DNA of 64,000 nucleotides from assembly GCF_050624435.1 (NCBI RefSeq), contig NC_134530.1, forward strand, positions 143,694,721-143,758,720, written 5' to 3'. Every line of letters starts with the position of its first letter. Within the stretch, counting starts at the first letter, position 1. The notes below the pieces were generated by a model. The model saw only the letters and a list, made by a program, of their open reading frames with translations. It made no database searches and was not told the DNA's origin. Positions 24,126-34,776 of this stretch are shown one piece after another. Both the position numbers and the translations under genes were made by a program. This DNA comes from Tenrec ecaudatus (taxonomy: Eukaryota; Chordata; Mammalia; Afrosoricida; Tenrecidae).

Positions 24126-24309
24126 CTAATGTGCAGCTATTGGCCGGTCTCTCCCTGTCCAGAGGAAGGCAGAGAAATACAATCAAGGCTGCATGGGAGC
24201 TACTAGTCCAGTGGACTAGTGACCATTGAACATCAACCTTTATAACCCGGTGACCACAAGCATTAGATGGCGCCTGGCCACGGCTGCCAACTGGTCTCAA
24301 GGGGATCAC

Positions 24310-25290
24310 ATTACAAGGTGCTAGATAGAGGGAAATGTGGAACAAAACTCAAACCCATAAAAGAGATCAGGCTCCTTGGTCAGACAGAGACTGGTGGAAT
24401 CCTGGACTATGGCCCTGAGTCACCCTCAGGTCTGGAAACGAACTCATCCCGATGGATCACTTTTCAGTGAAACAGGTTTATAAGGGAAATAACAACATCC
24501 CTTGGAATAATAATTACCCATTTGAGATCAGAAGGTGTGTTAGTCCAGGTAGACTAGATAAACAAATTCATGGACACTCAGATGTGTATAAGAAAGGTTT
24601 ATATACAAGAGCAGTTGAATAGTGAGAAAACATCCCAGTCTAGTCCACATCAAGTCCTTAAGTCTGATATTAGCCCATATATCTGATACCAATCTATGAA
24701 GTCCTCTTCAGACTCATAAACATCTGCAATGATGCCGAGTGCAGGACGATCACAGGCCAGTGGGTAGAAAGTCTTTGGATCCAGTGGCGTTGTAAGCATC
24801 TCAGTGCTGGCAGATGTCTCCACGTGGCTTCTCCAGCATCCAGGGCTGCATCAGGGTAAGTCTATGTGGCTTCACCTCAGGGAAGTCTCCCAGGAAGTCA
24901 GCAGAGAGAGAAAAGTGTCTCCCACCTCTGAGGAAGAAAAATCACAGTTCCCAGAATCCTCAGGAGAAGGCCATGCCCATACAGGGGCCTCATTGGCTAT
25001 AACCCGATTGACAGACTAGACTCCACCCCATCACTCTTAATCCTCTCAAGTCCAAACTTGACACTAGATTATGTAACTACCACAGAAGGGCAGCATTTAC
25101 CCAAAGACAAAATTCAGAAGGGCTGGGAAAGACGGACCAGAGACAGGAAATACAGGGAGAAGGTGGGATGAGTGATACAACTTTGTAGGGATTGCAGTCA
25201 ATGAGATGAAAGAAAATGTGAATGGGTTATTGAATGGAAAACTGATATACTCTGTACACTGACAGTCAACTCCCAGTAAAAGGTTTAAAA
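24310..25290 (+). mobile_element. Older L1-like 3' end, split by a solo LTR
   Basis: 24310-24535 and 25085-25290 read as one older retroelement 3' region, ending in GTACACTGACAGTCAACTCC and CCCAGTAAAAGG. It is interrupted exactly at the 5-bp target duplication of the LTR at 24536-25084. The L1 assignment is tentative. Confidence 0.4.
24536..25084 (+). mobile_element. Solo LTR, copy 1 of a five-copy family
   Basis: It starts TGTGTTAGTCCAGGTAGACT and ends GTAACTACCACA, with TG...CA termini. A perfect 5-bp target duplication GAAGG lies at 24531-24535 and 25085-25089. No internal retroviral sequence is present. A 5-bp duplication suits ERV-L/MaLR-type elements; the family name is unknown to me. 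Confidence 0.8.
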
Positions 25291-25329
25291 AGTGAATCCC
25301 ATAACACGACTTACTCGTGTGGCTGCTGT

Positions 25330-26015
25330 TGGGGGCTTCTCCACAGAACTTTTGTGTCCCTCAGCATGGCAGCCAGCTTCCCTCACAGCAATACATCCTA
25401 GAGAGAGCAGGACCAAAGCCACAATGACCTAGCTCTTACAAGAAAGCCCTGCGGCCTCCACTGTGCTCTCTTGGTCCCCAGCCAGCCCTGACTCCGAGGT
25501 GGCGGAGGAGGGGGTGCTACCCAAGAGCATGGGCAACAGAAGGGCAGGATCCTGGGAGGCCATCGTGGAGGCTGGCTCCTATTCCCATCATCTTGGAAGT
25601 CATGTCTTCTTTGGAGCAGTGCAGACATACACAGAGCTAGTGTGACAAACGTCCATCACCCACACTCAACAACGACTAGGGAAATGCCATCGTTTTATCT
25701 TGTGCAACTCTTCCTGAGAAATAGATGCCCCATTCTCCATCCCCACATCCTAGATTACTTTTCCTTGGACACGGGTGTTCCACACGCTCGCTCTCTCTCT
25801 CCTTTCCGCAATGGTTAAGGGTAAGGATAAGACAGGAAGAAAAAAAAAGGCGGTGTGCTGTACACTAGTTTCAAGTATGGGTACCATCAATTTGGAGGGG
25901 TTAGCATAGACAAAGACCTCAGGACATCTCTTTAGCTCATTCAAAAGAAGCCTTCCAGTAAATTCAAAACTAGACCTTAAAAAAAAAAACTCTTCCCCAT
26001 TTAAAATTTTAATAT
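25330..26015. other. Intergenic, no gene seen
   Basis: Part of 25320-25640 looks like the second half of an ancient repeat. The rest is unassigned AT-rich DNA with no supported CDS. Confidence 0.5.
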
Positions 26016-26019
26016 GCAT

Positions 26020-26160
26020 ATAAATGACCTGGGGTTCTCATTAGCAAGCAGTTTTTATTCAGTAGGTCTGGGCAGGCCCTGAGATCCTGCATTTCTAACA
26101 GAAGTCTAGGGAACACCTTTGCTACTGATCCACAGGCTACACTCTGAGGAGCAATGACCT
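26020..26160 (+). mobile_element. MER5A-like hAT DNA transposon remnant
   Basis: CCTGGGGTTCTCATTAGCAA, TTCAGTAGGTCTGGGCAGGC, CTGCATTTCTAACAGAAGTC and CACTCTGAGGAGCAATGACC follow the MER5A consensus order. Confidence 0.65.
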
Positions 26161-26164
26161 AGAC

Positions 26165-26361
26165 CTGTGCTGTCCAGAGCGGCAGCTACCAGCAAAGTGC
26201 AATAACTCAGTGCTATAACATTACAAATCAGTTCCTCTGTTTCATTCACCATCCCACACTTCAAATGCTCGATGGCCACACCTGGCTAGCTTCCCTGTCG
26301 GATATGTGGCCGTAGATAAAGGGCATTTTGTCTCCACTGAAAGTTCTATTGGGTAGTGCGT
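26165..26361. mobile_element. Charlie-type hAT MITE remnant
   Basis: The left end TGCTGTCCAGAGCGGCAGCT and the complement of the right end (CACTACCCAATAGAACTTTC) resemble the GCTGTCCAATAGAA terminal repeat of a common mammalian hAT-Charlie MITE. Internal CGATGGCCACACCTGGCTAG fits its subterminal part. Confidence 0.6.
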
Positions 26362-26370
26362 GCTCTAGGT

Positions 26371-26559
26371 TAGTGGTTCTCAACCTTCCTAATGCGATCC
26401 TTTAAGACAGCTCCTCATGTTGTGGTGACCGCCAACCATAAAATTATTTTTGTTGCTACTTCATAGCTGTCATTTTTCTACTGTTATGAATCAGGTGACC
26501 TCTGTGAAAGGGTCATTCAACCCCCAAAGGGGTCTGGACCCACAGGTTGAGAACCGCTG
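26371..26559. mobile_element. hAT non-autonomous transposon resembling URR1/SPIN-type elements
   Basis: Terminal inverted repeats are TAGTGGTTCTCAACCT at the left and the complement CAGCGGTTCTCAACCT at the right. Internal CCTCATGTTGTGGTGACCGC, AACCATAAAATTATTTTTGT and CCCCCAAAGGGGTCTGGACC match a family known in rodents as URR1 and related to horizontally spread hAT elements. The flanks CTCTAGGT and AGCTAGAG fit a decayed copy of the hAT target consensus nTCTAGAn. Confidence 0.75.
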
Positions 26560-27262
26560 AGCTAGAGAATCGACTCATCTATAATTCTGCTTTCTAGACC
26601 AGAATGGCTGTCAATTCACAAGAAGAGAATCCAGGCAGGATGACAGCCACAAGTGATTTCTCTCTCCTGCATGGTTCGACTCAGTGTTCTTTAACACAAT
26701 TTGAAGGGTGTTTGGTCACCTCAGCATTTGAGCAACAGAGCCTGCTGTGACAAGGCGTGTGTCTGCCAGACCAAGAGACCAGGTGACAAGCTGCCGTCGC
26801 ACAATGTGTGTGAGTAGCTTCGTGGTGGTGGAGGTGCTGGTGCTGGAAAGTGCTGGGGGAATGACACCTTCCTATGAAGCTATCTTTAAAATTGTTGCTA
26901 AAAAAATGTTTTTTGTGAGCCCTTGAAGCTGGAGGAACCCCTAAGACTATTGCCCTGAGTTAATCTTTACAACTGAAACTAAAAATATCCCCCAAGTCTT
27001 CATTAAATCCAGCAGTTGGTTAGCTTCGTTACTGAAGAATGTTTGCCTTGAGCTCTGTGTACTTTGAAAGAAGGATCAATAGGGGATCGAATCGACAAGC
27101 CCACCTCAAAAGGTCAGAGAGCAAGCTCGACCTGTGTTCATGGGGCTCCACAACCTGAGAAATACTCACCCCTTCCTGGAGGGAAGAGAAAAGAGCTGTC
27201 AGGGTGGCATTTGCTCAAACATACGATCATCCTCATCATGTCTGCTGGAAACGAGTTATCAT
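26560..27262. other. Intergenic, no gene or clear repeat seen
   Basis: About 700 bp of mixed composition. No ORF with a recognisable product. Confidence 0.5.
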
Positions 27263-27266
27263 TGAT

Positions 27267-27437
27267 GGAGCCCTGGTGGGGTAGTGGCTACACTGTGGGC
27301 TGTGATTCACATGGTTGGTAGTTCAAAACTGCCAGCAGCTGCGGGGGGAGACTGGGCTTTCTATTCCTCAGTCTCAGAAATCCACAGGGGTGTGTGTGTG
27401 TGCTGTGAGTCAGCACTGACTCGATGGCAGTGTGCAT
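27267..27437 (+). mobile_element. AfroSINE
   Basis: GGAGCCCTGGTGGGGTAGTG, GGTAGTTCAAAACTGCCAGC, TCTCAGAAATCCACAGGGG and CTGACTCGATGGCAGTGTG. A short (GT)n sits in the body. Confidence 0.9.
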
Positions 27438-27689
27438 GAGAACTAGGAGTCCCTCACCTCTTGTGTGCCAGTGTTTTCAACAATCGATTTTTTTTCAGAA
27501 GAAACCAGGTCTTTCTTCTGAGGCACCTCAGGGTAGACTCAGCCCTCCAACTTTTCAGTGGAATGTGTTAACTGTTGACACCACGCAGGGACTCCACAGT
27601 TACTACGTGCTCAGAAGACTTGAAGGCAGGGCTCGGATAGACATACGCCCATGCTCCCTGTAGCAGGCTCCCCAGTAGGCAAAATGCAG

Positions 27690-27965
27690 AAACAACCTGC
27701 GTCCTCTGTGGATAGAAGGATCAACAAAATGTTTATTCTTTATTACTCAGCTGTAATGAAAACCCAATTTGTGGTGCATGCTACCCGGTGGAACAACTTT
27801 GAAAACACCCTGCTGAGTGAAATAAGTCAGACACAAAAGGACACACGGCGTGTAATCCCACTTAGTATTTAGAGCAGACAAATGCACAGTCAGTGTCATT
27901 GAATTGTATATGTCGAAATGGTTGCGTTGGTACACTGCTGTTATATTGTCAACAACAATAAAAGG
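27690..27965 (+). mobile_element. Older L1 3' end (L1M-like)
   Basis: GATAGAAGGATCAACAAAAT, CACCCTGCTGAGTGAAATAA, GTCAGACACAAAAGGACACA and ATTGTCAACAACAATAAAAG reproduce the end of ORF2 and 3' UTR of old mammalian L1s, with an AATAAA. Confidence 0.75.
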
Positions 27966-28504
27966 GTCAGAAAATGAAAAATAGTTTGTGCTAGAGAACA
28001 TGCAAACTCTTATAATGTGAGAGGAATTTAAATGTGGTTGTGCCGAGGTTGTATTTCTTAAGATAACCGTTTTTATTGGAATAAAATATATGAGGGGTTT
28101 CAAAGAGTTTGTGAGAAAATTCAACGATCTCCCAAGTCCATTTTTTTCCTGCAAAATTTTAAAGGCTCCCTTGTGTGTAACAAGTTTGTCATCTTTTAGG
28201 GCAGCAGAGTCAAATTTGCCGTTTCTTTCCATGACACCACTTCATGTTCTAGATACTCACATGTCCTCATAGCACTTTTCATATGACATTTTAATTGTCT
28301 GTTTACAGACCTGCTTCCTCATTAGACTATGCCCCCGCTGAGCAGGGATTTGCCATCCAGCGGCATTCATTACACCCGGTGCATTGTAACCATACAGCTT
28401 TACATCACCCCAAACAAAAACTCGGAACTCTGTCACTCATCACTCTTTTCCCCCCTCCCCCCAGACCTGGTGACTACTGAAAGACTTTGGTCCTTATGCC
28501 TTTG

Positions 28505-28668
28505 CCTATCTGGGGGGCTGCTAACCCCAAGGGCAGCAGTTCAAATCCACCAGGATTCAACAAATTCAACAGGAGAAAGACAGGCCTTTTTACTTCTGCT
28601 AAGAGTTACAGTCTCTGAAACCTACAGGGGCATTTCTACTCTGTCCTATAGGGTCATTATAGGACCCT
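28505..28668 (+). mobile_element. AfroSINE
   Basis: GGGGGGCTGCTAACCCCAAG, GCAGCAGTTCAAATCCACCA, AAGAGTTACAGTCTCTGAAA and TCTGTCCTATAGGGTCATTA. A small AACAAATTCAACA-type duplication interrupts the body. Confidence 0.85.
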
Positions 28669-28689
28669 GTTGTCATCCAACAATATTTG

Positions 28690-29745
28690 TAGCAGTGTGT
28701 TATTGACAGGGAGCTGCCAGAGGTTCAGGCTGGATTCAAAAGAGCACTTGGAATAAGGCATATCTTTGCTGATGTCAGATGGATCTTGGCTGAAAGAAGA
28801 GCATATCAGAAATATAGTTACTTGTGTTTTATTTTTATTAAATACTTTTATTGAGGACTCTTACAGCTCTTATCACAATCCATACATTCATCCATTGTGT
28901 CAAGCACAGGTACACATATGCTGCCATCATCATTTTCAAAGCATTCTCTTCCCACTTGAGCCCTTGATATCAGCTCCCCATTTCTTACTCTTCCCTCCCA
29001 CCACTTGCTCTCCCTCACAAATCCTTGATAAGTTAAAGATTATTATTTTCATATCTTACATCATCCTCCGTTGCCCCTCACTCACTTTTCCGTTGTTCGT
29101 CCCCCCGGGAGGGGGTTATAGTTGATTCTTATGATCAATTCCTCCTTTCTCCCTACACCCTCCCCTAATCCTCCTGGTATCTCTACTCTCATTGTTGACC
29201 CTGAGGGGTTTATCTATCCTGGATTCCCTGTGTTTCTGGCTCTTATCTGTAGCAGTGTGCATATTCTGGTCTAAACTGATTTGTAAGGTAGAACTGAGGT
29301 CATGATAATGGGGGGAAGAAAGCACCAAAGAACTAGAGGAAAGTTGTGTGTTTCATCTGTGCTATACTGCACCCTGACTGGCTCATCTCTGTGACCCCTC
29401 TGTGAGGGGATGTCCAGTTGTCTACAGATGGCCATTGAGTCTACACTCCTTGCCTCCCCCCTCCCATTCACCTTGGGTATGATTTTGTTCTGGGTCTTAG
29501 ATACCTGATACCTGATCCCATCGATACCTCAGAATCACTAGTTACTTGTGTTTTATTGACTATGATAAGGCATTCCACCATGTGGTTCGTAACAAACTAT
29601 GGATAACTTTGCGAAGAATGGGACCATTTCGGTGTGCTCACGAGAATCCAGAGGCAGTTGTGCAAACAGAACAAGGGAATACTTCTGGTTTAAAATCAGG
29701 AAAGGTAAGTGGCAGGTTTGTAGCCTCTCACCTGAATATCTACTT
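28690..29745 (+). mobile_element. RTE (BovB-like) LINE fragment, reverse transcriptase region, split by an L1
   Basis: 28690-28833 has GGGAGCTGCCAGAGGTTCAG and GCTGATGTCAGATGGATCTT, the segment preceding the RT catalytic block. 29540-29745 continues in frame with FIDYDKAFHHVVRNKLW, corresponding to RT motif A (FIDY-KAFD). The second Asp of the family's KAFD is His here, so the copy is dead. An L1 (28834-29539) separates the parts. Confidence 0.8.
28834..29539 (-). mobile_element. L1 3' UTR, inserted in the RTE LINE with a 17-bp target duplication
   Basis: The left end is T-rich (ATTAAATACTTTTATTGAGG), then ATTGTGTCAAGCACAGGTAC, GCCCTTGATATCAGCTCCCC and CTGTGGCCATTGAGTCTACA-type sequence. AGTTACTTGTGTTTTATT lies on both sides (28816-28833 and 29540-29557). 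Confidence 0.85.
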
Positions 29746-29767
29746 AGGTGAGTCATATAATAATTGT

Positions 29768-29962
29768 GCAGCCCCAGGGTGTGGACAGCTAGCACACTCG
29801 GCTGTTAATTGAAAGGTTGGAGGACTGAATCCACCCAGAGGTGCTTCTGAAGATGAGCCTAGTGATCGAATTCTAAAAGAGTAACATTGAAAACACAGCT
29901 CTACCCTGACATACACGAGGAGGCTATCAGGTTAATCAACTCAATGGGAACCGGTTTACAAC
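29768..29962 (+). mobile_element. Diverged AfroSINE-related element
   Basis: CCCCAGGGTGTGGACAGCTA, ACTGAATCCACCCAGAGGTG and CAACTCAATGGGAACCGGTT recall the head, linker and tail of the SINE in the older afrotherian form (short body). Confidence 0.45.
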
Positions 29963-30515
29963 ACCAGCCAAAAAAATTTCATCGTGTTTTTGAAAAATGC
30001 CAAACTGACTGCGCTTCTCTGTTCCCACCAGCAATGGAGGAGGGCTCCGGTTTCTCTATCATCCCAATAACATTTGTTTGTTTGTTTTTTTTCACATTTT
30101 TTCCTAATAATAGCCACTAGGTGGTATTTCATGGTGGATTTAACTTGCATTTCCTTGATGACCAATGATGGTGAGCATCTTTTCATGTGCTTATTGGCCA
30201 TTTGTATATTTGTATATCTTCGTTGGAGAAATGTCTATGCAAGTCCTTTAATTGGTCTGTTTTTCTTTTCATTGTTGAAGCATTGGAATTCTTAAGTATT
30301 CTGGGTAGTAAGCGCATATCAAATACCTGGTTCTCCCATTCTTTACCTTGGGTCTTCACTTCTGTGATAAAGTTGATGTCACATTTGCCGCCTTAAAAAT
30401 TTTTTTTGTTTCATTTATTGCTTGTGCTTTAGGTATAAGAAGCTACCTTGTTTTAGGCCCAATGTCTTCACACTTGATAGGTATATTTAGGTGTTTCTAT
30501 GGTACCATTTCAAGG
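29963..30515 (-). mobile_element. Older L1 ORF2 3' segment, antisense
   Basis: CCCACCAGCAATGGAGGAGG, TTAACTTGCATTTCCTTGAT, TTTTCATGTGCTTATTGGCC and GAGAAATGTCTATGCAAGTC are the classic antisense of L1 ORF2 near its C-terminus. Confidence 0.8.
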
Positions 30516-30652
30516 ACCCCTGGTGGTTAAGCACTGGACTAATTGCAAGGTTGACAGTTCAAATCCACTAGCCGAGCTATAAGAGAAAGAGGAGATTGTC
30601 TCCTCCTTTAAAGATTTATAGACTCAGCAACCTTTTGGAGCAGTTGGCAGTG
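30516..30652 (+). mobile_element. AfroSINE-like element, diverged
   Basis: GGACCCCTGGTGGTTAAGCA, GACAGTTCAAATCCACTAGC and TTGGCAGTGGGTTGGAC give a head and tail with a shortened body. Confidence 0.65.
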
Positions 30653-30659
30653 GGTTGGA

Positions 30660-31560
30660 CATTTTAACTGCTTCCAGACCTGCTTCCTTTTCAGACTGTA
30701 AAGCTCCTGAGAGCACAGGGTTGCCCTATGCCTGGTTCTTCAGGGGCTTTCAAAATATATTGGCTGAATTAGTTACCAAATTCATTCATAATTGTGCCCC
30801 ATGAGCACATTTATTACAAGTTAATCTCCTCTGGGCCGGGCGGAGGAGCAAGAATGTAGCATAAAGTATAAGCATGGATGGGTCACACCTACATGCTGCC
30901 TTTGTGATTTGGGGCATTTTCACTTCTACTCAATTCGCTTCACTGTGTGCACAATGGGAACCCTTAGAACCCAGGGGTACTTGAGAAGCTAATGAGCTAC
31001 CAGTTGTGACGGTACCTTAATCCCTATAATGATTATCTTTACCAAAAACCGCCTAGCTAAGAGTTAGGAGGCACCTTGGCCTCAGTGCCAGCACAGGTAC
31101 AGCCTGTCACGCCACACACTGAAACATTCATTCATATTTTCCAGTTTTCCATCTCTGGCTTATCATTAGTCTATTGTGATATGTTTATTATTTGGTCCAG
31201 TTTTTTTTTAAGTTAAAAAGATTTTGCTGGGAATTCCAGGTGTTCTAACATCCAGGTGGCTGGTCATAGTTTGGGAGTGTCACCCTCCAGGGAGAGCCTC
31301 TAACATGAGGTTATTTCAGAGTAGGGGAAGAAGTAGTGATCAAGAGGGGTCTCTTGTAAAGTATCACTTAACGGTCTGAACCGTTCGCCCTTGTTTTAAG
31401 GCTGAGCCTTTTCTGTGTCCAGCAGTCTACCCACGTGCCCCTTTTACGTTTGTTTCTGAATGTGTACAACCTAGAAGATTCCTGCTGCCTCCTGCCCACC
31501 TTCAGAAGCCATCGCTTGTTTCATTGACCTTCTGAACCTTTTCATTTGCCCCTAAGTATG
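30660..31560. other. Intergenic, nothing recognised
   Basis: About 900 bp without a recognisable repeat or supported ORF. Confidence 0.5.
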
Positions 31561-31565
31561 CTCAT

Positions 31566-31750
31566 CAGGAGCCCTGGTGGCACAGTGGTTATGCATTGGG
31601 CCGCAAATGGCAAAGCCAGCAGTTCAAAACCACCAGCTGCTCCGTGGGAGAAAGATGAGATTTTCGACTTCTGTACAAAGTTACCGTCTTGGAAACCCAC
31701 AGGGGCAGTTCTGCCCCGCCCCCATAGGGTGGCTGTGTGTCGGACGTCAC
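31566..31750 (+). mobile_element. AfroSINE, well preserved
   Basis: AGGAGCCCTGGTGGCACAGT, CCAGCAGTTCAAAACCACCA, AGAAAGATGAGATTTTCGAC and GGAAACCCACAGGGGCAGTT. The CGACTCGATGG tail is lost. Confidence 0.92.
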
Positions 31751-32433
31751 TTTGGCTAGAAGTATGCTCACACAGTAATGTGCTAGCTGTCTGGTAGGCA
31801 CATGCTTCCTCTTTGGGACAGCTGGCATTGACTCCCATTTTTTCATTCCTTACCCTTGCCCACCTTGACCCTCCACATTTCCTGGAACCGCCACCTGACC
31901 TGCAGAAACCACAAGGATGGAGACAGGAACCAGGGAGCATCACAGCGCTGGGGGTGGGGGGCGGAGTGGTGCTGTAGGGGCCTTTCAGGCTCCAGGCTCT
32001 CCAGGTTTGAAGACCTGGCAGAGAAGATCTGACCCACAGATCGAAAACACCTTCTTTAATCCACAGCGTGTGCTCTTCCTCAGGGCTATGCCACCGCCAC
32101 AGAGGAGTCCGCTCCAGATGGCCAAATTACAAGCACTTTATTGACTTTGGACACCCACCTATGGACAGCTCAACATGGATTTGCATCAAGTCATCAGATG
32201 TGTCTTTGAAATACCGCTGACAAGAGAATTGAAGGTTCAAAAGGTTCTTTGGTCTTTAGGGACGTGTTCCTCTACCACTGTCAGCCCACAGCTGATCCGA
32301 CACCCCACAGATGGCAGACTTTGGTCACAAATAAGACTCTGCTGGGACATCTGTTGTAATCCCTGCTGTGTGTGCCTGGCTAACCAGGGGACATTCTGGG
32401 AGGAGGTTTCTTTTAAATTAAGTTTTGTCCTAA
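31751..32433. other. Intergenic, unassigned; minus-strand AATAAA at 32137-32142
   Basis: No CDS is supported. On minus, CAATAAAGTGCTTGTAATTT at about 32137 looks like a transcript or retrocopy 3' end, with some 290 bp of non-repetitive sequence upstream of it. I cannot name a parent gene. Confidence 0.35.
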
Positions 32434-32451
32434 GTCTGAAATGTTATTCTT

Positions 32452-33029
32452 TCTTTTTTTATTAATTGAACTGATTTATTTGACGCCTTAAATTAAGCCA
32501 ACAAAAATATATTCAACTGCATTAAAAGAATCACATTTTCATGCTACTCCAACATAACACAGCAGCGGTTAGAAATAATCAACCGTGGAATGGATCTCAG
32601 AATATAAGGCAAAAAAAACAAAACCCATACAGAAAAATGCCAGGCTTGTCGCTTCACGGCGTCCAGGACTAAACGTGCCTCTCAATTCTGCAGCTTCTCC
32701 CAGGTCTTCCTCACTTTCCAGTCACTGCGAAGATCAAAGATGGAAGGTGGGCATGCGCAGCTTCCAACCTGCGCTGCAAGCTGGGCTCCTCATCCGGGAC
32801 TCTCGCAAGATCGCTGCCTGCTTCTTCTGCCTTCATCTTTTCAATCTTCTCTTCTTGTGGTTTTGCCTCTTTTTCATGCATCCCCTTTTCTTTGAACAAT
32901 CGCTTCACGGCGCCGGTTTTGATCTCCATCTGCCACCTCGAGTCTTCGGCCCGGTCTGCAGAGCGCTGCTGGAAGGCGGGGCGAGGGCTGGAGCAAGCGG
33001 TTCTGTTCCGCCAGCCGCCTCGACCCCGT
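32452..33029 (-). pseudogene. TBCA processed pseudogene (tubulin-folding cofactor A)
   Basis: The parent binds folding intermediates of beta-tubulin. On minus, IKTGAVKRLFKEKGMHEKEA then KPQEEKIEKMKAEE matches the N-terminal helix of TBCA, and LQRRLEAA matches the next helix. The sequence is uninterrupted by introns although the parent has several exons. The position of the start codon reads CGG (about 32951-32953), some 25-30 bases after KAEE are deleted, a later frameshift ends the ORF, and the parental stop is TGG near 32641. The 3' UTR is retained down to AATAAA (about 32475) and a short A-tail. Imperfect target duplications, GTCTGAAATGTTATTCTT (32434-32451) and GTCTGAAATACGATTTTT (33030-33047), bound it, and GC-rich 5' UTR is included, so the retrocopy is near full length. 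Non-functional. Confidence 0.88.
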
Positions 33030-33189
33030 GTCTGAAATACGATTTTTCATGGACATGCAGCCCTCGCATGTCATGGGCATCTAGTTAGTCTAAAATGAAA
33101 TGCGCGCCCCTGTGAAGCTCTCAGGAGGTTTCCGTATTGGAGGAACCCTTAAGGAGTGTGTGCTGCATTCCAGTGTAAGCAGAGCGTGC

Positions 33190-33370
33190 TTCTGTGACTT
33201 GGAGAGGAATCATGGTTGGACTGAGCGCTACAACACAAGCTCTTGGCTGCTAAGCCAAAGCTTGATGGTTAGGACCCCTGGCAGCTCTGCAGGAGAAAGA
33301 CCTGCAGCTCTGACCCCGCCCAGATGGTAGACTAGAACACCCTGGGGGCCACTTCAGCTCTGTCACGTCA
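33190..33370 (+). mobile_element. Diverged AfroSINE-like element
   Basis: GGCTGCTAAGCCAAAGCTTG, CTCTGCAGGAGAAAGACCTG and CACTTCAGCTCTGTCACGTC recall the SINE linker and body; head and tail are weak. Confidence 0.45.
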
Positions 33371-34776
33371 TGGGCTGAAATTGTTAGGTCAGTATACCTA
33401 GCAGCGGCAGCAACACACTTCAACTCATGTTTAGCTCATAGTTAAAGATTTCCTTCTCATTGCGCTTTCTGGGTGAGAACAATAACTTTAGTCAAACTGA
33501 GTCTTGGCGCTAAGGAGAGGGTTTTGTTTTTTAATATAAATCATTTTATTAGGAGCTCTTACAACTCTTATAAACCTCCATACATCAATTGTATCAAGCA
33601 CATTTGTACATATGTTGCCATCATCCTTTTCAATACATTTTCTTTCTACTTGAGCCCAGGGTATCAACACTCTTTTTCCCCATCTCTCCCCCACCCTCAT
33701 GAACCCTTGATAAATTATAAATTATTATAATTTTCATATCTTACACCATCCGCTGTCTCCCTTCACCCACATTTCGGTTGTTCATCCCCCTTGGTGGAGG
33801 GTTATATGTCAATCATTGTGGTTGGTTCCTCCTTTTCTCCCCCTACCTTCTCCTTACCTCATGATACCAATACTTCCATCACTGTTGCTGAGGGGTTTAT
33901 CTGTCCTGGATTCGTGTTTCAAGAGCGCTTGTCTGTACCAGTGTACATGCTCTGGTCTAGCCAGGTTTGTAAGGAAGCACTGGGGCCATGATAGTGGTGG
34001 GGAGAAGAAGCATTAAAAACTAGAGGAATGTTGTGCGTTTCCTTGGTGCTACACTGCAGCCTGACTGACTTGTCCCTTCCTGTGTCCATTCTGCGAGGGA
34101 TGTCCAGTTGCCTACAGATAGGCTTTGGGTTGCCACTCCAACCCCCCTTGTTCACATAGATATGATTGTTTGTTCTGGGTCTTTTGATGTCTGATACCTG
34201 ATCCCATTGACGCCTTGTGATCACACAGGCTAGTGTGCTTCTTCCATGTGGGTTTTGTTGCTTCCCTGCTAGCTGGCCGCTTGTTTAACTTCAAGCCTTT
34301 AAGACTCCAGACTATATCTTCTTATAGCTGGGCACCATCATCTTTCTACATCATATTTGCTTATGCTCTCATTTTGTTTTCAGTGATAGTGTTGGGAAAG
34401 TGAGTATCACAGAATACCAGGTTATTAGAACAAACTGTTCTTGTGTTGAGGGAGGGCTTGAGTATAGGCCCAATGTCTATCTGCTACTTTAATACTTAAC
34501 TATAAATATTTGTACATAGACTTAGATAACTATCATTACATATGAATATATTTACATATATGCATGCCTATATTTATACCTCTATAAATGTCTTTTACCT
34601 CCTAGTTCTTTCCTCTATTTCCTTTTACTTTTCTCCTGTCCCATTATCATGTTTGACCTTCATTCAGCTCTAAGTAATTCCTCTAGACTACATTGCACTT
34701 CATCAAACCCCACCAGGCATTCTACGCCCTCTTCCCCCATAGATTTTAGATCTCTTGTTGTTCCCTTGTCCCTGGG

